From Prochlorococcus sp. AG-442-M23 (lineage in GTDB: Bacteria; Cyanobacteriota; Cyanobacteriia; PCC-6307; Cyanobiaceae), in assembly GCA_003209655.1 (NCBI GenBank), contig QCPW01000003.1:1-64000 (forward strand): a stretch of DNA of 64,000 bases. Direction: 5' to 3'. The translations under genes were made by a program, and so were the position numbers. This document shows, piece by piece, positions 26,069 through 36,674 of the stretch; within the stretch, counting starts at the first letter, position 1, and each line of letters starts with the position of its first letter. Under the pieces are notes generated by a model. It saw nothing but the letters and a program-made list of their open reading frames with translations. It had not been told where the DNA came from and made no database searches.

Positions 26069-26881
26069 TTAATTTAATATCTGCACTTTAAAATCAAGAC
26101 TATTTGCTTCTTCGATTGTTAATTTTTTAGCCCAAGCTCCTTGTTCAGGATTATTCCAGCGAAATCCTGCATTCTTAGCTAATGATCTTTCTTCATAGCT
26201 CACCAATGCCTTATATAAAAATCTTGGTTCAGTCGCTTTTATAAGAAGTTGTTCTAAATTCTCACATTTTTTGAAGACCTCCGAAAGATAAAAGCAATCA
26301 GACAAGGCTCGATGTAAGCTCCAAACTGGGATTGAGAAAGACAGCGCAAGATCAGTAACTGATGGTCTATTTTTTAAGTTTTTTTTGAATGACCAATTAA
26401 TATCCTCTAAACTACAAATCCATTTTTTTTCAAGCTTAGGCAATCTACCCTTTCCAAACCACTTTTTGTCAAATTCAACATTATGAGCAACTATTAAATC
26501 TGAACAATCCACAAGTTTCAAAAAGAAATTCAAACCATCCTCCCAAGGTTGTTTAATATTAGTAACTTCTGCAGATATCCCATTAACATGTTCAGCTTCA
26601 TTTGAACTAACTGGGAATAAAAACGAAACCTGCGAGAGGACTGATTTAGAAGTTACATTAAATAAAATGCAACCTATCTCAATAATTTCATCTTTATTTT
26701 CATCTAAACCAGTAGTTTCAGTATCAAGAATTAAAATATTTTCTATTTTCTTCTTTTGATTATTAATTTTGGAATTTGATATTGATTTATTTAAAAAAAT
26801 TGGTTTCTCATTATTATTATTTTTAATCTCATTATTAAGAAAATCCAATTGATTTAATTTTTTTTTGTTAGGTAGTTCCAA
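26069..26881 (-). CDS. DnaQ-like DEDDh 3'-5' exonuclease
   Basis: A 270-residue protein. The exonuclease core follows an Asn/Lys-rich N-terminal leader of about 48 residues. Exo I is ILDTETTGLDEN, ExoII has HNVEFDKKWF (Asp), and Exo III is HRALSDC (His and Asp of DEDDh). This is like the Pol III epsilon subunit and its stand-alone relatives. An extra C-terminal part, LAKNAGFRWNNPEQGAWAKKL (here cut short as AGFRWNNPEQGAWAKK), is a small Trp-containing module found with such enzymes in cyanobacteria. It probably acts in DNA repair or proofreading. Confidence 0.82.
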   Translation of the reverse strand: MELPNKKKLNQLDFLNNEIKNNNNEKPIFLNKSISNSKINNQKKKIENILILDTETTGLDENKDEIIEIGCILFNVTSKSVLSQVSFLFPVSSNEAEHVNGISAEVTNIKQPWEDGLNFFLKLVDCSDLIVAHNVEFDKKWFGKGRLPKLEKKWICSLEDINWSFKKNLKNRPSVTDLALSFSIPVWSLHRALSDCFYLSEVFKKCENLEQLLIKATEPRFLYKALVSYEERSLAKNAGFRWNNPEQGAWAKKLTIEEANSLDFKVQILN

Positions 26882-27019
26882 TTATCAAAAAAACTTCTAA
26901 TATATTTTGACGCATTTAATATTTTTTTCTTTTAAATTAATAATAATTAAACAATTAATATCTAGAAAATAAATCTTGTTAGAAATTAAGCTAATAGATT
27001 TTGAAAAATAAATATAAAA

Positions 27020-27742
27020 ATGACTTTCACAAAATATCAATTTAATAATTACTGCTATTGGCCTTCAAATCCAAAAAAAATTATAGAATTTATTGGGGGG
27101 AGTTATCTAGCATCTAAACCAGATTTAACTTACAAAAGATTTATAGAATGCTTAATAGATAAAAACTATGCAGTACATGCTTATAAATACAATCCTCAAT
27201 TTGATCACCAAGAACTAGCAATAAAAGCATGGAAGGATTTTAAAAATTGTCAAAGATCCTTATCAAACAGGATAGGGATTTCAATTCCTTCAATAAGAAT
27301 TGGGCATAGTCTTGGTTGTAAACTTCACTTAATTTCTCCCGATGGAGGTAGGAATTGTGAAAAATTCATATCAATAAGTTTTAATAACTTTAGTGCTAAC
27401 AGATCTATTCCATTCTTAAAAAAGATTTCTCAAAAATTAGAATTCAATAGTGAATTCAGCCCAAGCCCAGAAAGAACTTATGGAATAATCAAAAAGACTT
27501 ATAATCAAAAAAATAATTTTCTAATAAAATTTAACTCAGATGAATTAGATCAAACAGATAAATTACTTTCTTGTCTAAGAGCAAGAAAAGAAGATAACTC
27601 CAAAGGAATAAAGCTTAAAGGGACTCATACTATTATTGCTAGCGCTGGGCTTAGAGAGAATTTATTAGGTGATTGGGCTGACGATGATTTTAAAAGATCT
27701 ACAATTAAACAAATATCTAATTTGATTGACAAATCAATTTAA
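27020..27742 (+). CDS. DUF1350-family alpha/beta-hydrolase-like protein
   Basis: A 240-residue soluble protein. Residues 20-110 match DUF1350, a plant-plastid and cyanobacterial family: [31 protein letters not shown], and [14 protein letters not shown] with the nucleophile-elbow-like GHSLG. The later TYGIIKKTY...[15 protein letters not shown] (given in pieces) fits as well. A hydrolase-like fold is implied, but no substrate is known. Its stop overlaps the end of convergent acs by 4 bases. Confidence 0.8.
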   Translation: MTFTKYQFNNYCYWPSNPKKIIEFIGGSYLASKPDLTYKRFIECLIDKNYAVHAYKYNPQFDHQELAIKAWKDFKNCQRSLSNRIGISIPSIRIGHSLGCKLHLISPDGGRNCEKFISISFNNFSANRSIPFLKKISQKLEFNSEFSPSPERTYGIIKKTYNQKNNFLIKFNSDELDQTDKLLSCLRARKEDNSKGIKLKGTHTIIASAGLRENLLGDWADDDFKRSTIKQISNLIDKSI

Positions 27743-29721
27743 GATATTTCCTTTAATTTTTCTAAAACAGAACTATCTTCAAGGGTACTTATATCTCCAC
27801 TTATCTTTTCGCCTTCTGCTAGAGACCTCAAAATTCTTCTCATTATTTTTCCACTACGCGTTTTTGGAAGAGAATCTGAGATTATTATTTTTTCTGGTTT
27901 AGCAATAATTCCAATTTCATTAACTACATGTTTTTTTAATTCCTCAACTAATTTTGAAGAAGTATTTAAATCTTTTTCCAAAGATATAAATGCAACTATA
28001 GCCTCACCTTTTAAATCATCTTTTCTTCCAACAACAGCTGCTTCCGCAACTGATTTATGACTTACTAATGCAGATTCTATTTCCATAGTTCCCAATCGAT
28101 GTCCTGAAACACTTATAACATCATCGACTCTTCCCATAATCCAAATATATCCATCATTATCAATCCGAGCTCCATCTCCAGCAAAATAAACATTTTTTTC
28201 GCCTTTAAAAGAAATATATTCCCAATAACTCTCTAAATATCTTTGAGAGTTTCCATGAATTGTACGCATCATTCCAGGCCAGGGTTTTTTAACAATTAAA
28301 TATCCTCCCTCATTTTTCGCTACCTTTTCTCCTTTTTTATTTACAACTTCAACCTCAATTCCTGGTAAAGAGAATGTCGCCGAACCTGGCTTTGTAGCCA
28401 CGGCTCCAGGTAAGGGGCTAATCATCACACCACCAGTTTCAGTTTGCCACCATGTATCTACTATCGGGCACTTATTATTACCTATTACATCCATATACCA
28501 AATCCATGCTTCAGGATTAATTGGTTCACCGACTGTACCCAATAGTCTCAAAGATCTTAAATCGTATTGATCAGGAATTTCTCGTCCAGATTTCATGAAT
28601 GATCTTATTGCCGTAGGCGCTGTATAGAAAATTGTAACTTTATATTTTTGTATCACTTCCCAAAAAGCCCCTAGATTAGAAGCTCTTGGAACACCCTCAA
28701 ACATAAGCGTTGTTGCACCATTTGATAAAGGTCCATAGACAATATAACTATGGCCAGTAATCCACCCAACATCTGCTGTACACCAATAGACATCATCATC
28801 TTTTATATCAAAAATCCACTTAAATGTTAGATGAGACCAGAGATTATAACCAGCAGTAGTATGAACAACCCCCTTTGGTTTACCTGTAGACCCTGAAGTA
28901 TACAAGACAAATAATCTATCTTCGCTATTCATAATTTCAGGTTCACACCAATCTTTCTGATCTTTTAATAATTCGTGCCACCAAAAATCCCTATTATTTA
29001 ACATCGAAATATTTTTTTTAGTTCTTTGAACTACAACAACTTTTTCAACAATTTTATTTGCCCCACTTTCAATTGCTGCATCAACCGCTTTCTTAAGCTC
29101 AATCACCCTATCTTTTCTAAACCCACCATCTGCAGTAATAACAAATTTAACATTACCGTCAATTAATCTATCCTTTAAAGCCTCTGAAGAAAAACCTCCG
29201 AAGACAACTGAATGTGGGGCTCCGATTCTTGCGCAAGCGAGCATAGCAAACATCGCCTCAGGAATCATTGGCATATAAATACATACCAGATCTCCTTTTT
29301 TAATGCCTAAAGATTTCAAAGCATTCGCAGCTTTGCATACTTCATTAAGAAGTTCTTGATAAGTATATTTCCTATTATCTCCAGGCTCACCTTCCCATAT
29401 AAGCGCTGTTTTATTACCAATTCCGTTTTTGATATGTCTATCTAAGCAGTTATATGTAATATTTAATTTTCCTTCCTTGAACCATTTAAAAAAGGGTGCA
29501 TTTGTGTTGTCTAAAACGGTTTTGAATGGTTCGAACCAATCAATTTCCGAATTTGCAAATGATTCCCAGAATTTTATCGGGTTCTCTAATGATTCTTTTT
29601 TTAAAAGTAGTAATTCCTGAAAACTTTTTATGTTAGCTTTTTCTGAAAATTCTTTAGGAGGTGCGAAGAGTCTCTTTTCTTCAAGAATATTGTTGATTGA
29701 ATGTTTTTTATCAAGTTTCAT
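27739..29721 (-). CDS. acs: Acetyl-CoA synthetase
   Basis: A 660-residue AMP-forming synthetase, usual Acs length. The ATP-binding P-loop is [20 protein letters not shown], further core motifs are [10 protein letters not shown] and [25 protein letters not shown], and the C-terminal [14 protein letters not shown] holds the catalytic Lys that is acetylated in regulation. It makes acetyl-CoA from acetate and ATP in the cytoplasm. The neighbours do not suggest an operon. Confidence 0.96.
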   Translation of the reverse strand: MKLDKKHSINNILEEKRLFAPPKEFSEKANIKSFQELLLLKKESLENPIKFWESFANSEIDWFEPFKTVLDNTNAPFFKWFKEGKLNITYNCLDRHIKNGIGNKTALIWEGEPGDNRKYTYQELLNEVCKAANALKSLGIKKGDLVCIYMPMIPEAMFAMLACARIGAPHSVVFGGFSSEALKDRLIDGNVKFVITADGGFRKDRVIELKKAVDAAIESGANKIVEKVVVVQRTKKNISMLNNRDFWWHELLKDQKDWCEPEIMNSEDRLFVLYTSGSTGKPKGVVHTTAGYNLWSHLTFKWIFDIKDDDVYWCTADVGWITGHSYIVYGPLSNGATTLMFEGVPRASNLGAFWEVIQKYKVTIFYTAPTAIRSFMKSGREIPDQYDLRSLRLLGTVGEPINPEAWIWYMDVIGNNKCPIVDTWWQTETGGVMISPLPGAVATKPGSATFSLPGIEVEVVNKKGEKVAKNEGGYLIVKKPWPGMMRTIHGNSQRYLESYWEYISFKGEKNVYFAGDGARIDNDGYIWIMGRVDDVISVSGHRLGTMEIESALVSHKSVAEAAVVGRKDDLKGEAIVAFISLEKDLNTSSKLVEELKKHVVNEIGIIAKPEKIIISDSLPKTRSGKIMRRILRSLAEGEKISGDISTLEDSSVLEKLKEIS

Positions 29722-29818
29722 TAGATGAATGTATTCACAATTATTTATCCAAGTTAAATTATAATTTTACAAATAAATTAAAGTATTTTTAACTACAAAA
29801 ATTTATTTTTTGATAAAT

Positions 29819-30790
29819 CTAATAAAGACGGCTTAGGACGAATTCAGGCAAAGCTAACAAAGCCCTCTTATATTCTGAATCTGGGAGCCATAATATAGCC
29901 TCCTTTGAGAGAACAGCAAAATCTTCAGCTAATTTTCTAGAACGTTTAATAGCTTGAGAGTTCATAATTATATTCAAAGCATTATTTAAATCTTCCTTTT
30001 CAACAAGTTCCCTATTTATTAAAACAGATAAATTTTTATTTTCTTCTAGAGCATATAAAACAGGAGCCGTAAGGTAACCACTCGCAAGATCACTTACCGC
30101 TGGTTTTCCTAATTGTTTATCATTACCTGTGAAATCGAGGATATCATCAACAACTTGAAAAGCTAGTCCAATATTCTTGCCAAATTCGTATAAACAATTT
30201 AATTTATCATTTTCTAGATTAGTCAATACCCCAGATGCTTTTGTACTATTAGCAATTAAAGAAGCAGTTTTACAATAACTTTTATTTATGTATTTAGAAA
30301 AAGTTTGCCCAGAATCAAACCTATTTAAGTTTTGTTTTATTTCTCCTTCTGCTAAATCCATTATTACCCTACTAAGTAATTTAACTACCTTTACATTATC
30401 TAAGTTAGCTAAATGCCAACTTGCTTGAGCGAATAAAAAGTCCCCTGCAAGAACAGCTACTCTCGTGTTAAATCTACTGTGGACAGTATCAACTCCCCTT
30501 CTTGTTGATGCTTCATCTACAACATCATCATGTACTAAAGATGCTGTATGAATCATTTCAGTAATCTCGGCAAGTCTTTTATGCTTAGTTGTTAGATTAA
30601 ATTCTGGAGAAATAGCTTTTGAAACCAATAAAACAATTCCAGGTCTTAATCTCTTTCCTCCTGCACTAAATAAATGTTCTGCTGCAGCTTGAAGGATTGG
30701 ATGACCTGCTCCTATCAAATTTTTCAGTTCGAGAATAAGATCATCAAGATCATTTTCAACTGGTTGTAATAGTTCTGTTACTGTATTCAT
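29819..30790 (-). CDS. sds: All-trans polyprenyl (solanesyl) diphosphate synthase
   Basis: A 323-residue trans-prenyltransferase. The first Asp-rich motif is LVHDDVVDEASTRRG, the second is FQVVDDILDFTG, and LRPGIVLLV and GDFLFAQASWHLA fit the long-chain branch rather than geranylgeranyl synthases. It should make the C45 side chain of plastoquinone from C5 units. It is the last gene of the comB-nit-amiC-murI-sds run, 28 bases after murI. Confidence 0.88.
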   Translation of the reverse strand: MNTVTELLQPVENDLDDLILELKNLIGAGHPILQAAAEHLFSAGGKRLRPGIVLLVSKAISPEFNLTTKHKRLAEITEMIHTASLVHDDVVDEASTRRGVDTVHSRFNTRVAVLAGDFLFAQASWHLANLDNVKVVKLLSRVIMDLAEGEIKQNLNRFDSGQTFSKYINKSYCKTASLIANSTKASGVLTNLENDKLNCLYEFGKNIGLAFQVVDDILDFTGNDKQLGKPAVSDLASGYLTAPVLYALEENKNLSVLINRELVEKEDLNNALNIIMNSQAIKRSRKLAEDFAVLSKEAILWLPDSEYKRALLALPEFVLSRLY

Positions 30791-30817
30791 GATTGACCTC
30801 TTACATATACTAAAGAA

Positions 30818-31612
30818 TCAAGCATTGCTTCGGAGGTTAACTAACCTAATTTCTTTGTTAATTTGCAACCAAAATTTTACTTTCAAAGAAAATTCTTCAC
30901 TTTTTGAGGTAACAAAGAACCTCACATTTTCATAAGAAGTATCAATATAGCTATCATTTTTTAGAATCCGGAATGAATCATTAAATTTATTTACTAAAGC
31001 AACTGAGGGATCAATAATTCTTATATTAGAAGGCATTTTATTTTTTAAAACTTTATAAATCAAAGGATAATGGCTACATCCTAGTATTATTTCTTCAATA
31101 TCTTTATTTAATAAAGGATTAAGATATAAATCCGTTAGATAATTTAATTTGTTAATGTTAAATTTAATTTTTTCTATCTCTGATACAAATTCAGGACATT
31201 CTTGCTGGTAAACTTTTACATTTTTTATTTTAGATTCTATTGTTTTTTTATAGTAAGAGGTTTTGATAGTTACCGGGGTTGCTAAAACACCAATATTTTC
31301 TTTAGTTATTATTCCTGGAACCGAATTAATTAGATCAAAAACTGGTATCCTCAGAAGATTTTCTAAAATGTCTAAAGCGCATGCATTTGTTGTGTTGCAG
31401 GCTACTAATAATGCATCCAAATTATAATCTTCAAACCAATTACAAATTTCTTTTGCAATTGATCTTATTTGTTCAAAATCTTTATTGCCATAAGGCATTC
31501 TTTTTGTATCTGCCAAATAAAAAACCTCAAGATCCCCTCGGGTCTTAAGTAAAGATTTAAGGATAGTAAATCCTCCTATACCACTATCAAAAATTCCTAT
31601 TTTAAGTTTCAT
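30818..31612 (-). CDS. murI: Glutamate racemase
   Basis: A 264-residue racemase of usual length. The two catalytic cysteines are Cys72 (LVACNTTNAC) and Cys179 (IILGCSHYPLI). The N-terminus IGIFDSGIGGFTILKSL is typical. It makes D-glutamate for peptidoglycan in the cytoplasm. The start overlaps the amidase stop by 4 bases, so translation is probably coupled. Confidence 0.95.
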   Translation of the reverse strand: MKLKIGIFDSGIGGFTILKSLLKTRGDLEVFYLADTKRMPYGNKDFEQIRSIAKEICNWFEDYNLDALLVACNTTNACALDILENLLRIPVFDLINSVPGIITKENIGVLATPVTIKTSYYKKTIESKIKNVKVYQQECPEFVSEIEKIKFNINKLNYLTDLYLNPLLNKDIEEIILGCSHYPLIYKVLKNKMPSNIRIIDPSVALVNKFNDSFRILKNDSYIDTSYENVRFFVTSKSEEFSLKVKFWLQINKEIRLVNLRSNA

Positions 31613-32697
31613 CCTGCCTTAGAAAGATATTCAAGGATTCCTTTTGTAATTGCATAAGCTATTCTTTTACGATGGATTGATTTTTCAAGCCTTCTAGCAT
31701 CCAATCTTCCTGTTAAAAAACCTATCTCTACAAGAACTGCTGGCATATCAGTATTTTTAATTACGAAAAATCTACCTTGTCTTACTCCCCTATCTGGACT
31801 TCCAGGAGAAACTTTAAGGATTTGCTTTTGAATTTTTTTCGCTAATAATCTACCTCTCCAGCCCGAATAATAAAAAGTTTCTAATCCGTTAATATCTCTT
31901 CTTTTACCTCTTGAAGCATTAGCATGAATACTCACAAAAATATCAGCATCAATTCTGTTAGCTAATGAAACTCTTGGAGGCAAATCCAAGTCAACTTCAT
32001 TAGTACGAGTCATTCTTACATTTACGCCTTTTTCAGATAATAAATTTTTAATTCTTTTAGATACATCTAGTACCACTTCTGATTCTCTTAAGCCACCTAT
32101 CCCGATTGCGCCTGGATCTGGACCACCATGGCCTGGATCTAAGACTACAGAAAACTTATTTCTCTTAATATCCGGCAATTGCAAAAACTCATAATTTCTA
32201 TTTCTTGTGTTAACAAGCTTTTTATTATCCTTAAAATTGAAATTGGATTTAGTAACGAGACCTTCACCAATTTTTTGAAATGAATTTTTTGGTAAAGAAA
32301 ATAATTTAATTTTCCATCTGTTTTCATCTAACCCTACTAGCCTCCAGTAAAGAGGTTTCAAATTAGTATTAGCAGAAAACTCAATGACTAATCTAGTTTT
32401 CCCTTGAATTGGTTTACCCAATCTAATTTCTTTAATTGGCCCATTTCCCTTTATAGTTCTTGGATTTTTCAGTTCCCCGGGGAAATCTATCCAAAACCTA
32501 TCCCCAAAATAATCCCCCCCTTTTTGAAAGTAAGCCTTTAATTTTGAGTTAGATTTAGTCCTTAATTCTAAAACTCCATTAGAATTTAAACTCCAAGCAG
32601 CAAGTGCACTGGACGATTTGGCTGGAGAAATATTTAAATTAAAAAGTAAAAATATTGATAAATATCGAAAAAGTTTATTAAAAAAAAACTTTGACAT
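31609..32697 (-). CDS. amiC: N-acetylmuramoyl-L-alanine amidase with AMIN domain
   Basis: A 362-residue secreted protein. It begins with a hydrophobic, basic signal segment (residues 2-28, ISPAKSSS at its end), then an AMIN-like beta domain around 35-135 that would bind cell wall or pole, then an Amidase_3 zinc domain: VLDPGHGGPDPGAIG (His), LRESEVVLD (Glu), VSIHANAS (His) and VEIGFLTG near the end (Glu). It cuts between MurNAc and the peptide, mostly in cell separation. It overlaps murI and abuts nit by one base. Confidence 0.9.
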   Translation of the reverse strand: MSKFFFNKLFRYLSIFLLFNLNISPAKSSSALAAWSLNSNGVLELRTKSNSKLKAYFQKGGDYFGDRFWIDFPGELKNPRTIKGNGPIKEIRLGKPIQGKTRLVIEFSANTNLKPLYWRLVGLDENRWKIKLFSLPKNSFQKIGEGLVTKSNFNFKDNKKLVNTRNRNYEFLQLPDIKRNKFSVVLDPGHGGPDPGAIGIGGLRESEVVLDVSKRIKNLLSEKGVNVRMTRTNEVDLDLPPRVSLANRIDADIFVSIHANASRGKRRDINGLETFYYSGWRGRLLAKKIQKQILKVSPGSPDRGVRQGRFFVIKNTDMPAVLVEIGFLTGRLDARRLEKSIHRKRIAYAITKGILEYLSKAG

Positions 32698-33524
32698 TAT
32701 TCTGCAAAAAGTTTCGTTTTTCTATGTTTTAAGCTTGGCATCTGCTCTCTTATTTTTTTAACTCTTTCTCTATCCGCAGGAGCTATTGCTGCACCCTGAG
32801 TTTTTCCTGCATCAGACAAAACAGTCCCCCAAGGATCTATAACCATCGCATGTCCATGACTTTGCCTTCTACCGTAGTGAACTCCTGTTTGAGCAGGTGC
32901 CACTACATAAGCAGTATTTTCTATCGCTCTTGCTTGAAGTAGAATTTGCCAATGATCTTTTCCTGTGAAAGCTGTAAATGCCGCAGGAATCATAATAAGT
33001 TCAGCACCATTTGATGAAAGGTTTCTATAGAGTTCAGGAAATCTTACATCGTAACAAATAGATAGTCCTATTTTGCAGAGACCTGGAACATCAATAACTG
33101 GAGGATGTACCTTCCCAGATAAAATAGTTGAAGATTCCTTATATAAGTTACCATCTGGCAAATCAACATCAAAAAGATGGATTTTGTCATATTTTGCTAA
33201 AACCTGTCCATCTTTCCCATAAAGAGCCGATCTATTAAAAGTATGACGATCATCTCCTGCAGGAACAGGATAACCTCCGCCTAAAAGAAAAACTTGATAT
33301 CTCTGAGACATCGTTTTTAAGAAATTATTGCATTTTATTGACAAGTCAGAAGCCAGCCTTAGTTTTTCATTATCTTCTCCTAAGAATGCAAAATTTTCAG
33401 GTAATCCAATTAATTCTGAACCCCTTCTTGCAGCCAATTCAATCTGTTCCTCAGCTTCAGCAAAATTTGCTTCAACATTGGAAGTGCTTGTAATTTGTAA
33501 AGCAGCAACTAAAAAATCAGTCAA
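32697..33524 (-). CDS. Nitrilase-superfamily carbon-nitrogen hydrolase (Nit-like omega-amidase)
   Basis: A 275-residue cytoplasmic enzyme with the full Glu-Lys-Cys triad: Glu43 (LPENFAFL), Lys114 (DKIHLFDVD), Cys157 (SICYDVRFPELYR). The sequence around these residues is that of the Nit1/Nit2 branch, which removes deaminated glutathione or omega-amides, rather than of nitrile degraders. It begins about 30 bases after comB and overlaps the amidase by one base. Confidence 0.88.
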   Translation of the reverse strand: MTDFLVAALQITSTSNVEANFAEAEEQIELAARRGSELIGLPENFAFLGEDNEKLRLASDLSIKCNNFLKTMSQRYQVFLLGGGYPVPAGDDRHTFNRSALYGKDGQVLAKYDKIHLFDVDLPDGNLYKESSTILSGKVHPPVIDVPGLCKIGLSICYDVRFPELYRNLSSNGAELIMIPAAFTAFTGKDHWQILLQARAIENTAYVVAPAQTGVHYGRRQSHGHAMVIDPWGTVLSDAGKTQGAAIAPADRERVKKIREQMPSLKHRKTKLFAE

Positions 33525-33554
33525 GATCCTACTCCAAGATAATAAATGGTCAAA

Positions 33555-34283
33555 TTACGATGCACGAATTACACCTCTCTCAACTTGAGTAGGAACAATA
33601 TCTAAACAATCAAGTTCGGAGCAACATTTAAAATCATCTTCATAATCACCAAGACTTGTCAATCTTTTGCCATGAGTTGCTGTCTTTAGACATCCTAAGA
33701 TATCATTCTTCCATACATCCCAAAGAGCCAATGAAGCCTGTAATTCATCATTAGAGATATTTACCTCATTAATAAAATTTTTTTTAATATAAAAGGCTAA
33801 AGCACCTGCAGCTAAAGAATCCTCCAATGAATAAGATCCTTCCCATCCACTACCAAGTATTAGTACATTTTTTTGGTTTAAAGACATTATCCTTTCTGCA
33901 ACGACTCTTCTATTTGGGAGAGCCATTGCAAATAAATATTTTGCATTTTGAACTTTTTTTAATGATCTAGTGCCATTTGTTGTACTCATAAATAGTCTTT
34001 TACCCTGAACTTTCTCTTTAGTTACAGATAATGGGGAATTCCCTAAATCAAAACCATCAATTTTCTTTCCACCTCTTTCAGCAAGCATTAATCTTTTATC
34101 AGCGTCCCACCTTTTGGCATTATCCTTTAATAATCCTAAATCAGAAAAGACTTGAATCGAATCTGCACCGTTTTTCAATGCCCAAGAAATTGTTGTTGTA
34201 GCTCTTAAAACATCAATAACAACAGCGATATCATAATCCGTTTCTGGAACATCATTCGCAACATGGTAATAGGAAAGATTAAT
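33555..34283 (-). CDS. comB: 2-phosphosulfolactate phosphatase, apparent ATT start
   Basis: The protein is ComB: VVIDVLRATTTISWALKNGADSIQVF, LAERGGKKIDGFDLGNSP, STTNGTRSL, LILGSGWEGSYSLEDSLAAGALA (given in pieces). The frame is open to a stop at 34299..34301, and no ATG, GTG or TTG gives a full N-terminus; TTG at 34178 would cut off the conserved first strand (VVIDVLRATTT). The best fit is ATT at 34281..34283, giving Met-Asn-Leu-Ser-Tyr-Tyr-His-Val, as in homologues starting at the same place. Family role: hydrolysis of phosphosulfolactate. It is first in the minus-strand run to sds. Confidence 0.75.
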   Translation of the reverse strand: MNLSYYHVANDVPETDYDIAVVIDVLRATTTISWALKNGADSIQVFSDLGLLKDNAKRWDADKRLMLAERGGKKIDGFDLGNSPLSVTKEKVQGKRLFMSTTNGTRSLKKVQNAKYLFAMALPNRRVVAERIMSLNQKNVLILGSGWEGSYSLEDSLAAGALAFYIKKNFINEVNISNDELQASLALWDVWKNDILGCLKTATHGKRLTSLGDYEDDFKCCSELDCLDIVPTQVERGVIRAS

Positions 34284-34412
34284 AATTAAGATTCCAAATC
34301 ATTTTTAATTATAGAAAACAGTTACTTAACTTTGAATAATTTTTTTTAAAAACAAACTTATTGATACTATATACCTATGAAAAATTTATAAAAAACAACC
34401 CAATTTATTAAT

Positions 34413-35729
34413 TTGAATACTAATCATGTCCGCGCCGTCAAAGGTGGAAGCAGTTTACAAGGAACAATAAAAGTACCTGGTGATAAATCAATCTCGCATA
34501 GATCTTTGATAATTGGAAGTATTGCTGAAGGCGAAACAAATATTGAAGGGTTTTTGTATTCTGAAGACCCACTTTCAACTGCTGACTGTTTAAGGAAGTT
34601 GGGTGTTTGTATTCCTGAAATAAAAAAGGATAATTCTTTTACTGTAAAAGGTTTAGGGCTTGATGGATTTAAAGAACCAAAAGAAATTCTTAATTGTGGC
34701 AATTCTGGTACCACGATGAGATTATTAATGGGGCTTTTGGCAGGGCAAAAAAGTAGGAATTTCATACTAACTGGAGACAGATCTCTTAATGAGAGACCGA
34801 TGGGAAGAGTTAGCAAGCCATTAAGGCAAATGGGGGGAGTGATTTATGGAAGAGAAAGTGGTACAAAAGCTCCAATTTCAATCACTGGGAATAAACTAAA
34901 AGGTTGTGTGATTGGAACTCCTGTAGCAAGTGCTCAAGTTAAGTCTGCAATCTTGTTAGCAGGGTTAACTGCGTCTGGGACTACTTCAGTTATTGAGCCT
35001 GCATCTTCTAGAGACCATACCGAAAGAATGCTTAAAGCATTCGGAGCTGACATTAATATAAGAGGCGAATTAGGAAGAAATATAGTAATAAAATCAGGAA
35101 ACAATCTTACAGGTCAAGACATACTTATACCTGGAGACATCAGCTCAGCGGCTTTTTGGATGATTGCAGCATCAATAGTGCCAGAGTCTGAGATTATTCT
35201 TGAAAATGTAGGACTTAATCCAACCAGAACAGGGATATTAAAGGTAATGGACGAGATGGGATGTAACTATAAAATATTAGAAAAATCCACTATCGCAGGA
35301 GAACCGATAGGTTCTATAAACATAAAATATGTAAGTAATTTGAAACCATTTAAAGTAGAAGGTGACATCCTTCCCAAACTCATAGATGAAATTCCAATAC
35401 TCACAGTTGCAGCTTGTTTTTGTAATGGAGTTTCAGAAATTAAAGATGCGAAAGAATTAAGAGTTAAAGAAACAGATCGATTAAAAGTTATGGCAAGGCA
35501 ACTTAAAAAATTTGGTGCAAATATTTTGGAAAATGAGGACGGTTTAATAATTACTGGAGATTCAAAATTCAAGTCGGCTGATGTTGACAGTGAAACTGAT
35601 CATAGAGTCTCAATGAGCCTTGCAATAGCTGCACTTTTAGCTAAGGGTTCCACAAACATTAAAAGATCAGAGGCTTCTAAAGTATCTTATCCAAATTTTT
35701 GGGATGATCTCAAAACATTAATTAATTAA
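34413..35729 (+). CDS. aroA: EPSP synthase (3-phosphoshikimate 1-carboxyvinyltransferase)
   Basis: A 438-residue protein of usual length. The shikimate and PEP sites are visible: [63 protein letters not shown] and RVKETDRL. It is the sixth step of chorismate synthesis. It starts at TTG (34413) because no ATG is in frame before the conserved VKGGSSLQG; the upstream sequence is very AT-rich. An MnmC-like gene follows 13 bases downstream. Confidence 0.95.
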   Translation: MNTNHVRAVKGGSSLQGTIKVPGDKSISHRSLIIGSIAEGETNIEGFLYSEDPLSTADCLRKLGVCIPEIKKDNSFTVKGLGLDGFKEPKEILNCGNSGTTMRLLMGLLAGQKSRNFILTGDRSLNERPMGRVSKPLRQMGGVIYGRESGTKAPISITGNKLKGCVIGTPVASAQVKSAILLAGLTASGTTSVIEPASSRDHTERMLKAFGADINIRGELGRNIVIKSGNNLTGQDILIPGDISSAAFWMIAASIVPESEIILENVGLNPTRTGILKVMDEMGCNYKILEKSTIAGEPIGSINIKYVSNLKPFKVEGDILPKLIDEIPILTVAACFCNGVSEIKDAKELRVKETDRLKVMARQLKKFGANILENEDGLIITGDSKFKSADVDSETDHRVSMSLAIAALLAKGSTNIKRSEASKVSYPNFWDDLKTLIN

Positions 35730-35742
35730 TCCAAAAAATTTC

Positions 35743-36633
35743 TTGTCAGAATTAAAAGAGTTATTAACTAAGGACGGAAGTATTTCTCTGAGGAGTCTTT
35801 TTTTTCAAGAAAATTTTCATTGTCTTGAAGGGGCTCTCAAAGAAACTGAAATCAAATTCACAAATCCTTCAGATTTAAAAAGATTTAAGAATAAGTCTCT
35901 AAATGTTTTAGATATTTGCTTCGGTCTAGGGTACAATTCAGCTTCATTATTTAGGAACTTAATTAGACAAAATACTTTTTTAAATTCTTATGCTTTGGAG
36001 ATTGATGAAAAACCTTTAGAATATGCACTTAAAAACAAATTATTTCGTAATCTATGGGATCCTAAAGTTTTAAGAATATTAAATTCTTTATTTCAAAATT
36101 GTGAATATAAAGATCAATTTTTTGAATGTAATATTTTATGGGGTGATGCGAGAAAAACAATTAACGATATTCCAAAAAATATCAAATTCGATTTAATTTA
36201 CTTAGATGGATTTTCTCCTCAAAAATGTCCGCAAATATGGTCAGTAGAATTTCTTGAAAAGGTAATTCAAAGATTAAATACTAATGGATATTTAATAACT
36301 TACTCTTCATCAGCGGCTATTAGAAAAACATTAAAAAATTTTGGTTTGTGTATATTTAATATAAAACCAATTTTAACTTCTAAAAATTCATGGAGTAATG
36401 GGACAGTTGCAATAAAAAAAATTTCCCAAGATCATCTAAATAGTTTTTTAAACTTTGAAAAACTATCTTTGATGGAAGAGGAACATCTATTAACTAAAGC
36501 GAGTATTCCATATCGCGATCCTTCTTTAAATTCAAATACAAAAGATATTATTCAAAAAAGAGTCCAAGAGCAATTATTCTCTAATCTCAAGACTTCAAAA
36601 GAATGGAGAGAAAAATGGGGAATGACGAAATAG
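35743..36633 (+). CDS. MnmC-like (DUF752) SAM-dependent tRNA methyltransferase
   Basis: A 296-residue protein with a TTG start at 35743. The motif LNVLDICFGLGYNSASLF is the SAM-binding loop of the MnmC methyltransferase domain, followed by the acidic YALEIDEKPLEYAL, DLIYLDGFSPQKCPQIW and LITYSSSAAIRKTL. It fits MnmD-type stand-alone enzymes that finish the wobble uridine modification (mnm5s2U) without the FAD domain. It lies between aroA and glmU; no clear operon logic. Confidence 0.75.
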   Translation: MSELKELLTKDGSISLRSLFFQENFHCLEGALKETEIKFTNPSDLKRFKNKSLNVLDICFGLGYNSASLFRNLIRQNTFLNSYALEIDEKPLEYALKNKLFRNLWDPKVLRILNSLFQNCEYKDQFFECNILWGDARKTINDIPKNIKFDLIYLDGFSPQKCPQIWSVEFLEKVIQRLNTNGYLITYSSSAAIRKTLKNFGLCIFNIKPILTSKNSWSNGTVAIKKISQDHLNSFLNFEKLSLMEEEHLLTKASIPYRDPSLNSNTKDIIQKRVQEQLFSNLKTSKEWREKWGMTK

Positions 36634-36674
36634 CTCTTAAACAGTAAAATTTAAATAAAATATCATAAAAAAAT

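Noticed and set aside
29527-29536. A GGTTCGAACC stretch like the T-loop of a tRNA
   Set aside because: It lies inside acs, has no acceptor stem or anticodon arm around it, and is in frame with coding sequence.
32514-32520. C7 run in the amidase gene
   Set aside because: The reading frame is intact across it and the protein matches its family on both sides.
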